A stretch of 64,000 nt of DNA from Gavia stellata (taxonomy: Eukaryota > Chordata > Aves > Gaviiformes > Gaviidae): positions 31,373,236 to 31,437,235 of the forward strand of contig NC_082603.1 in the NCBI RefSeq assembly GCF_030936135.1, read 5' to 3'. The notes beneath the pieces are model-generated. The model saw only the letters and a list, made by a program, of their open reading frames with translations. It had not been told where the DNA came from and did not search any database. Shown in pieces: positions 1 through 12,700 of this stretch. The position numbers and the translations under genes are program-made. The stretch's first letter is position 1. Every line of letters begins with the position of its first letter.

Positions 1-3000
1 ATTCAGGTATGTCGGGGTTTCTTCGTAATTATGCCGCTCTTCAAGTTGAGTACTGAGAAGATGAGAGAAAAAGAGAGAAGAGATTTTTTTTTTCTGGCCC
101 TTTTAGAAGTCTGAAAAAAATATTCATCTTAAGGACAAGGAATTCAAGCGCTTTGATACTGAGCCTACAAGAAAGCAAAGTGAAATCAGGAATTCCTCAG
201 AGGGAGAGGAGACCCGTGCCAAACGCACGGCTCGGCCAAGCCTCCCCCCAACTCCACATTCCCACTGCTTTTCCTTTGGGAGGACAGGCTGCATTTATAG
301 GGCTCAAAGCACGTCAGGGGACTTCATACTGGGATTATGGTCCTCTGCCTACAGCGATCCCTCAAGTAGGAACAGAACAAAAAGTCCAAGGAAATCGGAG
401 TGCAGCATTTTTCAAACCTACTACAGCTATTTAAAAATTAATAACAACCCAGTTGCACTGTTTGGCTTGCTGTTTCTCACTTAAGGAAACAGGAAGGGGA
501 AAATACAGATATCAGAGGGTATGTTTAAAGGTCCTGCTCCTGAGCTTATCAGCTGACACAGGCGAGGCATCACAGCCCCAGCACCGCACAGCCTCAAGTA
601 TTGGGCTTCCCAGCCCTGTCCCCATCACCTCATTCTCCTTTTTCCTTTCCTCCTCCAGAAATTCAGATTAGCATCATTTGGCAAGAGGTGCAGAGGGAAA
701 CCCAAGACTTCCCGGAGCACCCAGGCGAAGCCCCGAGGCTTCCCTCCACCCATGACTGCAGAGGTTTCGGCAGCTCAGGAGGGTACCGGGAAGTGGCAAA
801 TGTACAAGGTGTGACCTGCAAGAGATGCGGGGGACGGGCTGGGGTGGCGAAAGAGCATCAGGAAGAGTTATAGTGAGAACTTCCATCTTTTAACAGTAAG
901 TCTATAATAAATCTCAGGGAGGGTTTGGTTTTCCTTGAATCAACCTACTGTCACAACTCAGCGTCAACAGAGTAAGGACCAAGCAGCTATTGCAAACCAG
1001 AACAAGAGGAACGAGAAACTGAAGGTGCATTTTAACAGCAGTGAAATTGGAGTAAGAAACAACACCTAAAGTCAAGCAGAAGCTTGTGCTAATGCCAAAG
1101 GCTGGCCTAGCCCCCTGCTCTCGCCTGCAGCCCCCCAGCATTGGGGGCAGTTCCTGCCAGCTTGCTGGTCCCACAGCACGTTTTGGAAACATAGGTGCCA
1201 CTGAAGGGGACACACATACACATATTTTATTAATACCACAAGCAGGTTTTTTGTCCCCAGTGCCATCACTTGAGGAAGAGGAGACCAGGAAAACCCCCTA
1301 CCCTTCGCTTCCCCAGCCCAGCCCTGGGATAAAATAGCACCCTGGGAACTTGGCTGGACACCAGACAGCCCCTTATATACACCACAGTGCTACGCCGGAG
1401 CTGAAATACAGCTGGGTTGATGGATCCCTGACTAGCACCAGTGAAGGCAGAGTGTTTATCCCCAAACAAGGAATTGGAGCTCAAGATTAGTTGGCACAAA
1501 CAACTACGTCAGGGTCTCTAAGAGACCAGACTTCATTACAGGTGAGGCTCCCACCTCTGGGCTTCGGGGAGGGGAATTTCTGCCCCCAAACCCCCATGAT
1601 TTTGCTTTTATGCTGGAGTTCATTTAATTCATTTCCCCAGTTATCATATGGTTAATATTTAACAACTGACCTATTGTAAAGACCATATCACAAGTATCAG
1701 AGCAAGATAGCTAATCTCGCTGCAATATATTACTAGGACAGCTTCCTTGTGGTGCATGACAGCTTTGGAGCTGGTTATTTTTTCACCAGTTCTCTTCTGA
1801 CAAGTAAAGGTTAAAAGTTAAACAAAACAGCAGCCAATGCTAGCAGGAACACCTCATGATGTAAAAAGCACAACTTGCTGTGTCGTTAGCTGCAAGGGTT
1901 CATTGTTTGGGCACAGAAAGTTTTTTAAGAATTCATCTCTTTTTGCTTTGGTTCAGCCATGCTGTTTCCCATTTTCCCAGCTGTATATTCAGGCAGCTAA
2001 GACAAAACATGTATATGAATATTTTTCTCCACTTTTGCCGTTCATGTGGCACAGAACCAGGACCACTACGCGACCACTCATGATAAGTCAGAGACGTAGC
2101 AGAAGAAGTCAGGATCCCCTTGCATACAAAAATAATTGTGTCTGTAAGATTTTTGAACTGTTTCAGACACGTGTGGTATCAGAAGCTGAACCGATCGGCT
2201 CATGTCCTCTGGTAAGCGAGCTTGGACCACCACTCAATAAAATTCTCACTTCAGCATCTGGAGACAGCTGAAGTCCTGGGGATGGGGCGGGGGGCAGTGG
2301 CTCCTGTACCCCGGCTGCGCTGGCTGCACAAACACGCGGGAGGGCAAGCTCCTCCGCTGCTGGCAAAACCACCTCAGCACCTGCCAGTTACACCAGGGCT
2401 TTGTTTCAGCAACAGTTCTCAAAAGCATCGCTTTTCTAAAAACACCAAGCTTGAGCACCTGGAAAACAGGGAGGGAAAAACGTGCAGCAGGCAGATGCAA
2501 CCGAAGCGCTGGCAGTGTTTTCCCGCTGACCGGCTAAACCAGACCTAATGACACACGGGCAGGGCTCTCCATGCTGCTCGAAAAGCCTGGAGGAGAAAAC
2601 AGGGACGAAGCTTTCTGCTTCAGAAGAAGGTCATCCCAGCCAACTTTGAGCTTCCCATGTAAATCACTGCAAATCACTGCCTCCAGGAGCAGGTCGTTCC
2701 CTCCAGACTGCACGGGGATGCTTCAGCATCACAGGATGGGGATGCTCCCATCGCCTACGAGCCACGCGTTGCCTCGCCACACGCTCACCTTTCAGGGGTC
2801 AAGTAATCCTCTTCGTCAGCAGCTGCACACAAACACACAGAGGATTAGCGCTTGAAGGCGAGACCGCTCTCCTACAGAACACAGGCTGTGGCGACGGGGA
2901 GGTGTGATGGGGACGGCCCTTCCTCGAGGCAGCACGCCGCACACAAAGGCAGGCGTGAAATAAGATTGCCAGCAGAAACTGGGGATGTGGCTATGTTAAT

Positions 3001-3917
3001 ATGTCATTATTTCATGTTTCCAGGCAACAGCCTCAGGCTTGCTAGAGATCAATAATGGAGCAATATTGAGAGAGCATGGAGTTGATGACACATAAATGTA
3101 ACTAGTTTTCTCCATCAAATTAATACATTTAGCAAAGGCAAGTGGGTTAGAAAAGTGAAAGCCTCTCTCTTTCCCTCTTATTCTTATCAAGGCCAGGGCA
3201 GACCAATAAGCACTGGCACAGGAAAACCAAAGAGAGTTTAGCCGAGCCCTTCCTAGAAAAGCAGCTGCCTTTGAATTCAGCAAAAGTTGTGCCTAAATAT
3301 CTGGCTATAATTAAGCCTGTATCTGTAAAGAAACATTATTCAGCAGCATAATAAGTGGTCCAGAATATTCTATTATGCAACATCAATAGGGTTTTATTAT
3401 GGGAAACTGAACTTTTGCATTTTTTGATGTTGGAACATTTAACGACGTTGCCCTCTGTTGTATTTAAAACAGAAGTGGGGGGATTAGCAGACCAGTTTCT
3501 ACTGGTTTTATTGTGCCTTCCCACAGTTGTGTGCTGCAGAGTCAAGGCATTTCCCATTGAAGCGGAGTGATAAAGATCAGCTCGCCGCATACACAGCTGC
3601 TGCTGCTTTACAGCCAGCTGTAAACTGCTCACAACACACTGCAGTGGGGAGGAAAGCGGGTTTCTGCACGAGGGATGACGTCCCACATGGAAAACCAGAT
3701 CCCTTTTCCAGATTAAGAGTAAAAAAAAAAAAAAAAAAAAATCAGTCGCACTGAAACTGTTGGGCTCTTTTTAATGTTTGAGGAAGATGCTAGAAATAAG
3801 TAATTAGATCTCGTTTCCATGTGCTTGGAATCGTGGCCTTATAGATGTCAATAAACTGCAAATTATTATTCATTTTCTGCAGAACAGGTTTGGGGAGAAA
3901 GACTAGAACTCTCTTAC
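1..3917. other. FYB2 intronic sequence at left edge
   Basis: Presumed FYB2 intron downstream of the proline-rich exon. It holds a run of 21 A at 3721-3741. No exon, RNA gene or transposon was recognised. The short open frames on both strands show no family resemblance. Confidence 0.5.
3721..3741 (+). repeat. Poly-A run (21 A)
   Basis: A homopolymer of 21 A in presumed FYB2 intronic DNA. No retrotransposed copy was recognised just upstream of it, so it may be a simple repeat. Confidence 0.85.
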
Positions 3918-4079
3918 TTGTTTCATTTCCTCTGCGGACTGAAGGCACAGCGCTTCGGAAAGGGCTGAGATCAAACTTTGGGGGTCTTGATGGCTTCCCA
4001 GGGGCTGGACCCAGGGATTCAGCTGAAGGGAGAGGTTTAATTCTTGGCCACTTGCTGCCGGGGCTCTGAGACCACTTTC
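3918..4079 (-). CDS. FYB2: FYB2 proline-rich exon
   Basis: A 162-nt exon with acceptor CAG just above 4079 and donor GTAAGAG just below 3918. Phase 1 at both ends fits the upstream exon. It encodes R-I-K-P-L-P-S-A-E-S-L-G-P followed by K-P-S-R-P-P-K-F-D-L, the proline-rich SH3-ligand block shared by FYB1 and FYB2. The frame stays open past the donor to a stop near 3790, but the GTAAGA donor makes splicing the better reading. Confidence 0.87.
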
Positions 4080-7000
4080 CTGCTCTGGGCTGGCAGAAGG
4101 GAGGCTCTGATTCTGCTCCAGAGAAGCACAAGGACGGGCAGCAATTAGCCCTCGTTTAAGCAAAAAATCCATGTAGGATCATTAGTTGTTATACAGACAT
4201 TTCTAACCAGCTCTGCTTCCTCCCAATTTCAGCATCCCCGTTACACTGCAGGGCTCTTACCATGTTACCAGAATGGAAAAGTAAATGGAAATGTCCATTT
4301 TTACCGATTTTTTTACAAAGTTAACCATGTTGGGGCCTCAGCTCTTGACAGCTCCCTTCCTCTGGGTTATAAAATACTAGCCTAATTTTCTGTACCGATA
4401 ACATTTTAATCTGCCAGGATTTAGTGGCATAGCCGTTTTCCATACACAGTCTGAGCAAGGTAGCTTTCCAGGGTAAATAAAGACTTAATCTTTTCAGTGC
4501 CCTGTCACTTGGCGTGACGTTAGCAACGGGAACTTCGCGGCATTCGAGTTTCCTAGCACCAGTTTCTGTAAGAAATATTGCAAGGAGAATATGTTCTCCG
4601 AGCTCAAACATGACCTTTTGCAAAGCTGGGAGGGTGCAGAGGGGGGAGTTCAGGTTTAAGCCATTTTAATTGGAACTAAACTGCCTTTGCAGAAGAGCCA
4701 AGCCTTCATATGTCTGTGTGAAATCCAAATAGCAGGGCAGAGTCACATTTACCTTGTAACTGCAAAAGGCCAGAGCAGACCAAAACTAAAGATACTCCCC
4801 TGTCCTCACCCTTCATCCTACTCTCAAAATTTGGGCAATTTATTAAAGTGAATTTTAAAAAAATATGGTGGATATGGGGAACCCTCCCCTTACCCAAGCT
4901 CAGCAGTAGTTTGGGGCCCCTTTCTCATCTCCAGGACCTCCAGGGAAGGCAGGGAGCACTCCGATGGGCCAGTTTGGCCTCTTGTTTGAGGGTCCCGACT
5001 CATAACAGCTTTTCTCTTCAGCTGCTGTATCCTGCACTTTCAGACCACCTATATACGTATATGCTTATATGCACATATCTATATATATATTCTCGTTGTT
5101 AAGAGCATAGCTTACTCTACCTTTCTGGTGCTGAGGTTGCTCTCTTGGTGTACGACAATCCGGCTGGCAGAACGCAGTTGCTGCCGCACTCTCGGCAACA
5201 GCTTGGTCAGAGCCCCTGTGTCCTCTGGGAGCCAGGGGAAGAGCCGGCCCGCTGCCGTGCAGAGCACCCTTCTTCTGGGCAGGTGAGTCCAGCGTGGGCT
5301 CACTTCCAGATGGTCGCATCCTGCTGCCACCTGACGCAGCTGGAGCAGGCGTCGCCCTCTGCTCTGGGCAGGGGTGCACGTATAAGTTTGCTGCCCGTTG
5401 GGCTGGGAGCATTGCACTTGCTTTCTCGCTGCGGGGTGAAGTGTTTTCCCAGATCTGTAAGGCATGGTGGAAAGAATTTGGGAGCGGAGGGCCCTCTGGA
5501 GCTGGTTGGGCTGATCCATGCTGGTCAGAGCAAGAGGATGGCAGAGGCTTCTCTGGACTGTTCTTGGGAGAACTCAGCCCTTTCTCTGAGGTGTTGCCTT
5601 TGTGTTCTTCGCTGTGCCCCGGTGGCTCCACATAACCCAGCTTGGCTCGAGGCCATGCCAAGGGGTTGCGTTGGATGAGCGCAGAGGGTTGGGCGGAAGG
5701 ATGGGCAGGTTCATCCTTGGGTTTTAGTATTATCATTTCTCTCTTCCTCAGGGGCAGAGGGCTGGACACGGCGTTACCTCCAGAGCCCAGCTTGGGAGGG
5801 ATTTCGGTGGGAGGCTTCTTGCGCAGCTGCACCACCTTGTTGGCCAAGTTAGAGTCATTTTGAAATTTTGCTCGTAGGGCTCTGAAATCAGCCACACCTT
5901 CCTGGGTGGGGGAAGAGAGGAGAGCAACAAACATCTGCTTTCAGAGGTGGCAACAGGCAATTTATATGATCATGATAATTTCAGAGAGAAAGAGGCCGCA
6001 TACTTCACCCTGGTCACCAAGGATATGCAGAGCCTGGTGAAAATTTAAAAGCAGGAGAGGAGAATTAGCTCATTCAAAGGATCCTCCAAAGGCTCACAAA
6101 TCACTGTTGATAAAGGCAACAGAGCAGAGACAGGGGAAACACAGGAGCAGAGCATGGAAACGCGACCAAGCAGAGCCAGCGGGACCAGCGGAAACGGCTC
6201 CTGCTCCCCAACATCACCCAGTGCTGGAGAATCTCCCCCGGGAAGACCCGGCAAACACTAAAATGAACGTTTGAGCTTCCCAGCAGAGGTGCTGTGATAC
6301 TGCTTATGCACCTGCTGGGGAGGAAAGCTGCATTTTATTGCCAGTACACAAGCATCAGCCAGGGGAGAGGTCGGTGCTGCTCCAGAGATCCCCAGTCCAT
6401 CCCCTGCCTCCTTTAGAAAACTCCACTATGGGAAGAGAAGCACCAAACATTCTCCTTCGTGGGCTTCAAATGACCCCTGGGACAAAACCTTTCTTCCTCC
6501 ACCATGTTGGTTCAGCTCAGTGTCCCCATGGCTCTGGATGCTTCTCCCCTTGCCCATATTCCCACCCCAGGAAGCAGAGGACATACAAACCGAATGCACA
6601 GCACAGAAGGACATCAAGAACATCTCCCAGTCCAGGTGATGAATACTGGCTAACATACTTGATTCCTCTCCCGTACAGTTACCAGGCCTCAGGTTATATA
6701 TGATTTTGAACAAAGAGAGCTAATCAGTGACAGCACAGTTTAAAAGTGCACTTGAAGAACATTTTGTTTCAGGCCTTTGTCCCCAGGCGTCTCACCGTCC
6801 CATGCTGGAGAAAGGAGACCACAATTTTTGCTTGCAATGCTGTGGCTTAAATTCAGCCCCGAACTGAACCAGGGAGAAAATATGAAGAAAAATTTATGAG
6901 CTACTTAAGTCCTTGAACTGCTCTATAACTTTTTTATATGCCATGATTACATTAGGTGCACTACTCTGGCAGCTTAGTTCAGTGCGGAGAACTGTAAGGC

Positions 7001-9410
7001 TTCACGAGAACCTGTCTAATGAGGAAATTGGAAAAAATTATCTAGGACAGAACTTCGTTATTCTGAAAAAAGCCCCAGCCTTAAGTGTTAAGGCAGAACA
7101 GATGAATAGCATACTGAGGTTTTATTGCATTTAATTGCACGATTTATTAAACACTGACAATTTCTCTTGAATAACCCCTTTCAGTGACTTTTTATTACTT
7201 TCACAGGGTAGTGCATGATGTAAAGAACCAACCCTTGGGGGAGAGGTTTGAATTGCTCCAATTATATTTCATATTAGTGGTCAGCAGCGTGATGCTGTGT
7301 AAGCTGCCCAGACAGCCTAATCTAGCGGCGAGCCGATGGGAATGGGAGTTTTCAGAAGCATACGGAGGATGAATCAGATTTTGGAAAAAAAAATAATCCC
7401 ACATGTACCACATCCCTCCAGCGATGCCAGACAGGAAATAAAGCAGCGAGGTGCCCTAATGCGATTGCACCGAGCTTTCACACGTGCTGCAGCAACAGTT
7501 GAAGAGTTCAGTGCTGTTTACCTCTCCTTACTGATTTTCTTTACCACAGCGCATAGTTCCTCATCAGTGCCCTCGGAGACAAAGAAAATAATAGAAAAGA
7601 AAAAGTACCTGCATGTCTCAACGTGCCACAGGCGAGGCGGACTCCTGCGGCACAGGGTTTTCCGTCAGCCCTCTCCCTGGCACTGGCTGTGACAGAAAGG
7701 GCTGTGACAGTCACTATCTTGGCGCTACCTTTAATTAAAGAGAGATGGATACAAGCCTCCCTTTTCCCCCCTCAAGTTGTTATTCCTCTTGCCTTGAAAC
7801 GGCAGCTTCAAATGATTTGCCTAATTAACTGGAAGGTTATCTGCACTTGGTGCACTCTCGGTGCCCTTCACCAGAATATAGTTTCCCCCAGTTTGCAGCC
7901 CACTGGGGTCTTCACACCGATGCCACGAGAAGACCCGGTGCGGGAGGGACACGTACGGCCCCCAGCCGACCTGCCCGGGTGCATGGGGTTAAATTACACC
8001 CCACAGCCACCTCCTGTACACCCACACCTGGACGGCCCAACACTCTCTCCCCCCCAACAAAGTTCCCACAAGCACCGCTTCCTTGCACAGGGCTGAGCTT
8101 AGCATGACCCTCCAAGGTGCCATGAGTTCTCCCGGTCTCTGTGGGATGATTTTCCATCAAAGCCAGGACTGTTTCAAAGCACAGACCCATCCAAGCAACT
8201 CTCTGGCTCAACCTGCACACCTTAAGCTAGCTCAAGGAGATGCTCAGCCCTAAACACGGTGCTGAGCAGGTTGCAGGCAGGCAGGACACACATGAATCCC
8301 AGTCCCAGTGCCCCACCAGCCCAGGGAGGGTCCAGCACAGCGGGGAGAGGCGCTGCCCTGAAAATTAGACCAGTTGACAAGTTGGGAGAATACAATAATA
8401 AATTTAAAGGACTGCCAACAGCTCACAGTGTGTATTACAGCTACATCTGGCCAAATAATTCACTGTGAATAATAATACATTTGGCAAAAGCCCACGCAAG
8501 ATGAGAGAGGGACAGAATAAAAAGGAAACAAACTTCCACTGGCCGGAAAGCTATGAGCATTATGGAGTCAGGGGACAGCTAAACTTTCCATATTTTCTCC
8601 CTATAAATAAAATGGTCTTCTAACACTAATACCATTCTAGGAAGCAGAATAAAGCTCAGCTTAAGCCTATGATAATGGTACCTTTTAGAAAGGGCAGCAG
8701 CTGGAGGTTTGTGCTGATACCAAGGACTAACTAAAAGGAATCTGAATTCTCATTAGTTTTCTGCAGTTGCTTTTCTAAAACGAATCAACACAGGGAGAGA
8801 AAACCCCACTCAAGATGCGACACGCAGGACAGCCAAGAGGAAGCACTGCATGTTCCCCTCCCAAAATTTTTCTGGTTTCATCCATTCCTTATCTTGATTT
8901 CCAAGGGAGCTCCCCCGGGTAAATGTTTAATCAGTGCTGCCCTCTGCCCCGCAGCGGGGCGGCTGGAGCTGAGCCCAGGCACCCCGGGCATGCTGACGAG
9001 AGCACGCCACAGATACCATCTACTCATTAACCCGCCAACTTCTCCCGGGAAAAAAATAATAAAATCCACCTCTACTTTTTGTTAAATTAAGAGGCAGCAA
9101 CCACAGCTCATCTGAGAGCAAGGGGGGAAGAAACCAGGCACTGGGAGCCCCTCAACCCCTGCTTTGGGGCAGAAAAGCTGTCCCTTTGTGGTCCCCACGC
9201 AAAGCAAATGCAGCATCAAGAGCGTGCACCTAACCCCAAGGTTAAACTGCTCCCGGCACTTTGTGGAGATAACAGCCCCAAAGCTAGGAATCAGCAACAG
9301 AAAATCAAGCAGCAAATATTTTGCCCGGGACGGTGGGCAGAAGCGACAGAGCAGCCCATTGCTGCGGTGAGTGTGGAAAGGAGCAGCTCCCCAGCAGTTA
9401 CCACGTCCAT
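3918..9410 (-). CDS. FYB2: FYB2 (FYN-binding protein 2), 5' part of the gene
   Basis: FYB2 is an adaptor of the FYB/ADAP family. Family members scaffold T-cell-receptor and integrin signalling through proline-rich SH3 ligands and tyrosine motifs in the cytoplasm. Three coding segments are proposed: 9402-9410, 5121-5901 and 3918-4079, with phases 0, 1 and 1 at their ends that join without a frame break. The N-terminal LRAKFQ motif matches FYB2, as does the proline-rich KPLPSAESLGP...KPSRPP block. Later exons, including any C-terminal SH3-like fold, must lie left of position 1 on this strand, so the gene is partial because of the window edge, not damaged. Order and strand relative to C8A and C8B match the mammalian locus, which supports FYB2 over FYB1. 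I did not find another FYB2 exon in 1-3900, but short exons could be missed. Confidence 0.85.
4080..5120. other. FYB2 intron between the two main exons
   Basis: About 1 kb separating the 5121-5901 and 3918-4079 exons. It has an AT-rich stretch with alternating TATA/CATA sequence near 5050-5095. Nothing else was recognised. Confidence 0.6.
5121..5901 (-). CDS. FYB2: FYB2 large N-terminal exon
   Basis: A 781-nt exon, open throughout. The acceptor follows a C-rich tract (CCCCCACCCAG at 5902-5912 on the minus strand) and the donor is GTAGAGT just below 5121. It encodes about 260 residues, beginning E-G-V-A-D-F-R-A-L-R-A-K-F-Q, the conserved FYB-family N-terminal motif. The rest is low-complexity, rich in Pro, Ser, Lys and Ala, as expected of a disordered adaptor region. 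Other open frames on the plus strand across this exon are shadows. Confidence 0.88.
5902..9401. other. Proposed FYB2 intron 1
   Basis: About 3.5 kb between the N-terminal exon and the proposed start exon. No coding exon, repeat or RNA gene was recognised. This could be only part of the intron if the true first exon lies further right. Confidence 0.45.
9402..9410 (-). CDS. FYB2: FYB2 proposed first coding exon (9 coding nt)
   Basis: Reading leftwards on the minus strand, ATG GAC GTG is followed directly by a GTAACT donor (GT at 9401-9400). The ATG has G at -3 and G at +4, a good start context. Joined to the next exon in phase 0 it gives M-D-V-E-G-V-A-D-F, close in length and pattern to the human FYB2 start M-E-G-E-G-V as I remember it. 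The 5' UTR would extend rightwards into GC-rich sequence. The donor is imperfect at +5, and nine coding bases are little evidence, so this is a proposal. Confidence 0.55.
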
Positions 9411-9750
9411 CCCTTCGCTGCTCCGTGCCGGCTCCCGCGGTTCAGCCTGGCAGCATGTTTCCCTGCCTCCGGCCGGCACCTGCCCCGGCTGCTCCCCGCT
9501 CCGTCGCCCGTCCCTGCCACCACCGCAGCACCGGGTGAGGCGGGGCAAGCCCGAAAACACACCTGGGCCAAGGCATGGGTCTGCCCCCGGGGCGGGGAGA
9601 GCCTCACCTGGGCAGGGCTGAGCCTGCGGGAGCACAGCCCTGCCTGTCCACGCTTCCCTGACCCGACTCACGGGTTCCCCGAGCCACAAAGACCACCACC
9701 ACGGCGGCAGGCTTTTGACAGGCTCAGAAAGGGAAGAATCGGGCTTGGTT
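9411..9750 (-). promoter_or_regulatory. GC/CpG-rich stretch, candidate FYB2 promoter and 5' UTR
   Basis: This stretch is clearly richer in G+C and CpG than the DNA on either side, with repeated CCGG, GCGG and CGCCC runs between about 9417 and 9720. It lies immediately upstream of the proposed FYB2 start on the minus strand, where a CpG-island promoter would be expected. No TATA box is apparent. Long open frames on both strands here, and others to about 10.5 kb, look like by-products of low stop-codon frequency rather than genes. Confidence 0.45.
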
Positions 9751-12700
9751 TGCTTTTTGAGGGAAAGAACGGCACTTCCCCTCAGCCTGAGTACCCCTAC
9801 AGCACCCATATCCATATGGTGCCCATATACATGGCAGTTCTCAGGTCCCTTCTCACACCTGGGGCAAATGAAGCTCAGAAGAGCAGAGGAGTCCCACCAT
9901 GCAAGGGCAACGATCCTCACCCCACCTCTTTGTAGGTCTCCCCACAGGTGATACCCATCCTACTGCATCAGCCCAGCCCGCACCAGGCTCTTGCCAGGCC
10001 AAATCCAGAGACCTCGGAGTGATTAAAACAGACATTTCCCTGGAGGAACCAAGTGTTTTCTTCATCTCTGGATAGCAGAGCCCAGCAAAAACAGTCATCC
10101 TTGCTGAAGCCCACACATTTTCCCTGGTGAAGCAGCTCCTTTTCATGGTAAGCTGTTTCTCAGGTCCTAAGGACAGAACAGTTAGATTAGGGCAAACACG
10201 ACTTTTCCCATCGCTGGGTATTTCTGCCCTGTAGAACAGCCTCAAAGGATCTGTCCAAACATTGAGCCCATGTTTATACAGAGCACGTCTCCCAGGAAAA
10301 GCAAGGCTGGTTAGCTTGGCAAGAGGAGAACTGAGAGCCCCAGGACTTTCTTTTTCCCTCCATAACTGATCAAATACTATTTCATCTTTCTCTGCGGGAG
10401 CGCTTGATGTTTTCCTTCGAGCAGAGACGGCTGCTGCACAGAGCCGGTGTGCTGGGTGGTATTCAGAGGCGGCTGTCCATAGGGCTGGGGTGGGCAGGGA
10501 GCCATCGGCAGCCTGAGCAATACTCACCCACCACCAGCTGACCCTAATCTGGGGTTAGGTCCTGTACCAGGTCACGGCACCTCTCATATATATCATTCCC
10601 GAAGAGCTGCCTGGAAAAGAAACCCTGCAGCAATAGCAGGCCTTGAGGTTAGGGGAAAAGGGTCTGTGATGTGTAGGATCTTATAGCGACCTGTGTGTAT
10701 GACTGTCTGAAGGTGTCCCAGACCTCTCCACTGATTTGAAGGTAATGGGTGCGATACATGACTTACGGATGGACATTCCCCCTCTGCACATGGGCATTGA
10801 GGAAAGCCTTGCCCCAGGCATCCCTAATGCCCTTGGCAGTGGGACCGATGCTCTCACAGCCTAACCTGACCCTGCTTTCCAGAACCAAGCTTGAGGAGAC
10901 TTGAAAAAAAAAAGGAAAAGAAATTGAAAAAAAAAAAAAAAAAGAGTAAAAGAGTCATTCGTTGGAGACATGACTTGAAGCGTGAGTCTCGTTCCTCGCC
11001 ACATGAAAAGCCCTGCTACTGCATGGTGGTCTCGGAGAAGAAAGGGGGGTCCTGCTGAGCCGGGAGTTGGCAGGGAAGTCCCCCAAGCTGGGGCTTGAGT
11101 CATGGCATGATGAAAATGAATGCTGGCTTTGTGTACAGGTAGCTGGGGAGGATTTATGACCCGCCCAGGGGTATGAACGCGGGCTGTGAATTAAAGCACT
11201 GTTGGAGAATTGGGAGGTTGTGACTTGAGAGCCGTGGTCCTGCGGAAAAGGACAGGGCAGATTCCTCTATGTGGGCTCTAAAAATAAAAAGAAAATGCCA
11301 GAAGTTTCTTTAAAACATGCATTCTGTGAGTGCTAGCCCTGGTGGGACCCCACTTGCCTCACCTCCCTTCGACAGCAGCCCCAGGGCTGCCATAAATTGC
11401 AGTGGGCTGTAATAACTGCACGGGGAGCACTGTGGAGCCTTGGTGTTGTATAGATCAAACACGGCAGAAGTGGAAGCCGACTTTTTTCTCTGGCTCCGGA
11501 CCTTTCTGGGGAACGCCTGATGTTAAAGAGCTGGTGCTGCTCTATGTAAGTCACCTTTTAATGGGCCACATGGCACAAGTTCCTTAGAGAAACCAGACAG
11601 GTACGTCAGGAGACGACAAAACAGGACTTTATACCCTCCCCGAAATGCTGGAGGGAATGCGGGTAATCCCTTGGATAGCCCGTCCCCTCTTGCCCCACCT
11701 CACCCTGCGGTGCTGGTGCCTCCCGTCGGTCCCCAGCAAGCTGCGAATTGCCGTGAACGGAGACATCCCAGCGAAATACAATGACCACCTTGTCCACCGC
11801 CGCTATTAAACAGGCTGCACTTCGGCGCGGGAGCTTGCGGTTTGGTCTGGCTTTGTGTATCAGAAGCACTGACCCAGAACGGGAGTTCCCAGGCACAGCC
11901 CCAACTTGAATAAAACCAAATACCCAGAGCAACAGCACCGAAGACTTCCTAAGAGGGCTCGATTTCCCCAGAACAAACAATTTCAGCCTGCTTAAAAATT
12001 TAAATATTATTATTTGAATGGGATTTTTGCAGTGATGCAGTTAGTATCTTACACAGACACATCAGTCCAAGAGCTGCAAGTGCAGCATTCAGTAAACTTA
12101 TTTTCCCTGCGTTATTCTTTTCAGCTACTTAGCGACCGGTGGGATTTGTCATATGTTATAGATATGGTTTTTTGGATTTCACAGAGGTCTTACTTACTAT
12201 AGACCAGAAACAACAGCAGATCTTGGGAATATGATTTCTTCCTATTCTTTCAGACTTGTAGAAAGGGCAGCAGCATGATCGGTGAAGACCAGGGAAATTT
12301 TTGGGCAATCCAATCATCTTTAGAAGACAATTAGATCTGGGTATTGCCCGTGACATAATTGCTGGTAACATTAGCTCAGTGTCATAATGTTATAGATGGG
12401 GGATGGTCTGACAAATTAGTTTCCCCTGTCGCAGCTCCTGGCCCCACACGTGGGACAGCGCTGGGGGAAGGAGATGGGGCACAGAGCAAGGGAAACGGCT
12501 GCTCTTGGGTGCAACGCGGTAGGGCCCATATATCTGATAAAACACCTCAGAACCCAGAAAAAATGGGCAAAAGTGGCTAGCAGGGCACAACCTTGTGCTA
12601 GGGGGGATTTTGGCTTAATTTTTATGCCTTGTTCTGTCCCTGGGAGGGCCAGAGCAGCCACCCCAGCCCAGTTCCCCGCACGTCTCACCCTTTCTCTGCC

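Noticed and set aside
3790..3917. Unspliced extension of the FYB2 proline-rich exon, with a Y-K-A-T-I stretch recalling Y-E-A-T-I of human FYB2
   Set aside because: A good GTAAGA donor precedes it, the residues between do not align, and the match is five residues. I treat it as intron read-through, though RNA reads could show an alternative end.
9291..10527. Long open frames of about 200-225 codons on both strands
   Set aside because: They overlap or border GC-rich, stop-poor sequence, overlap each other on opposite strands, and show no domain or splice pattern.
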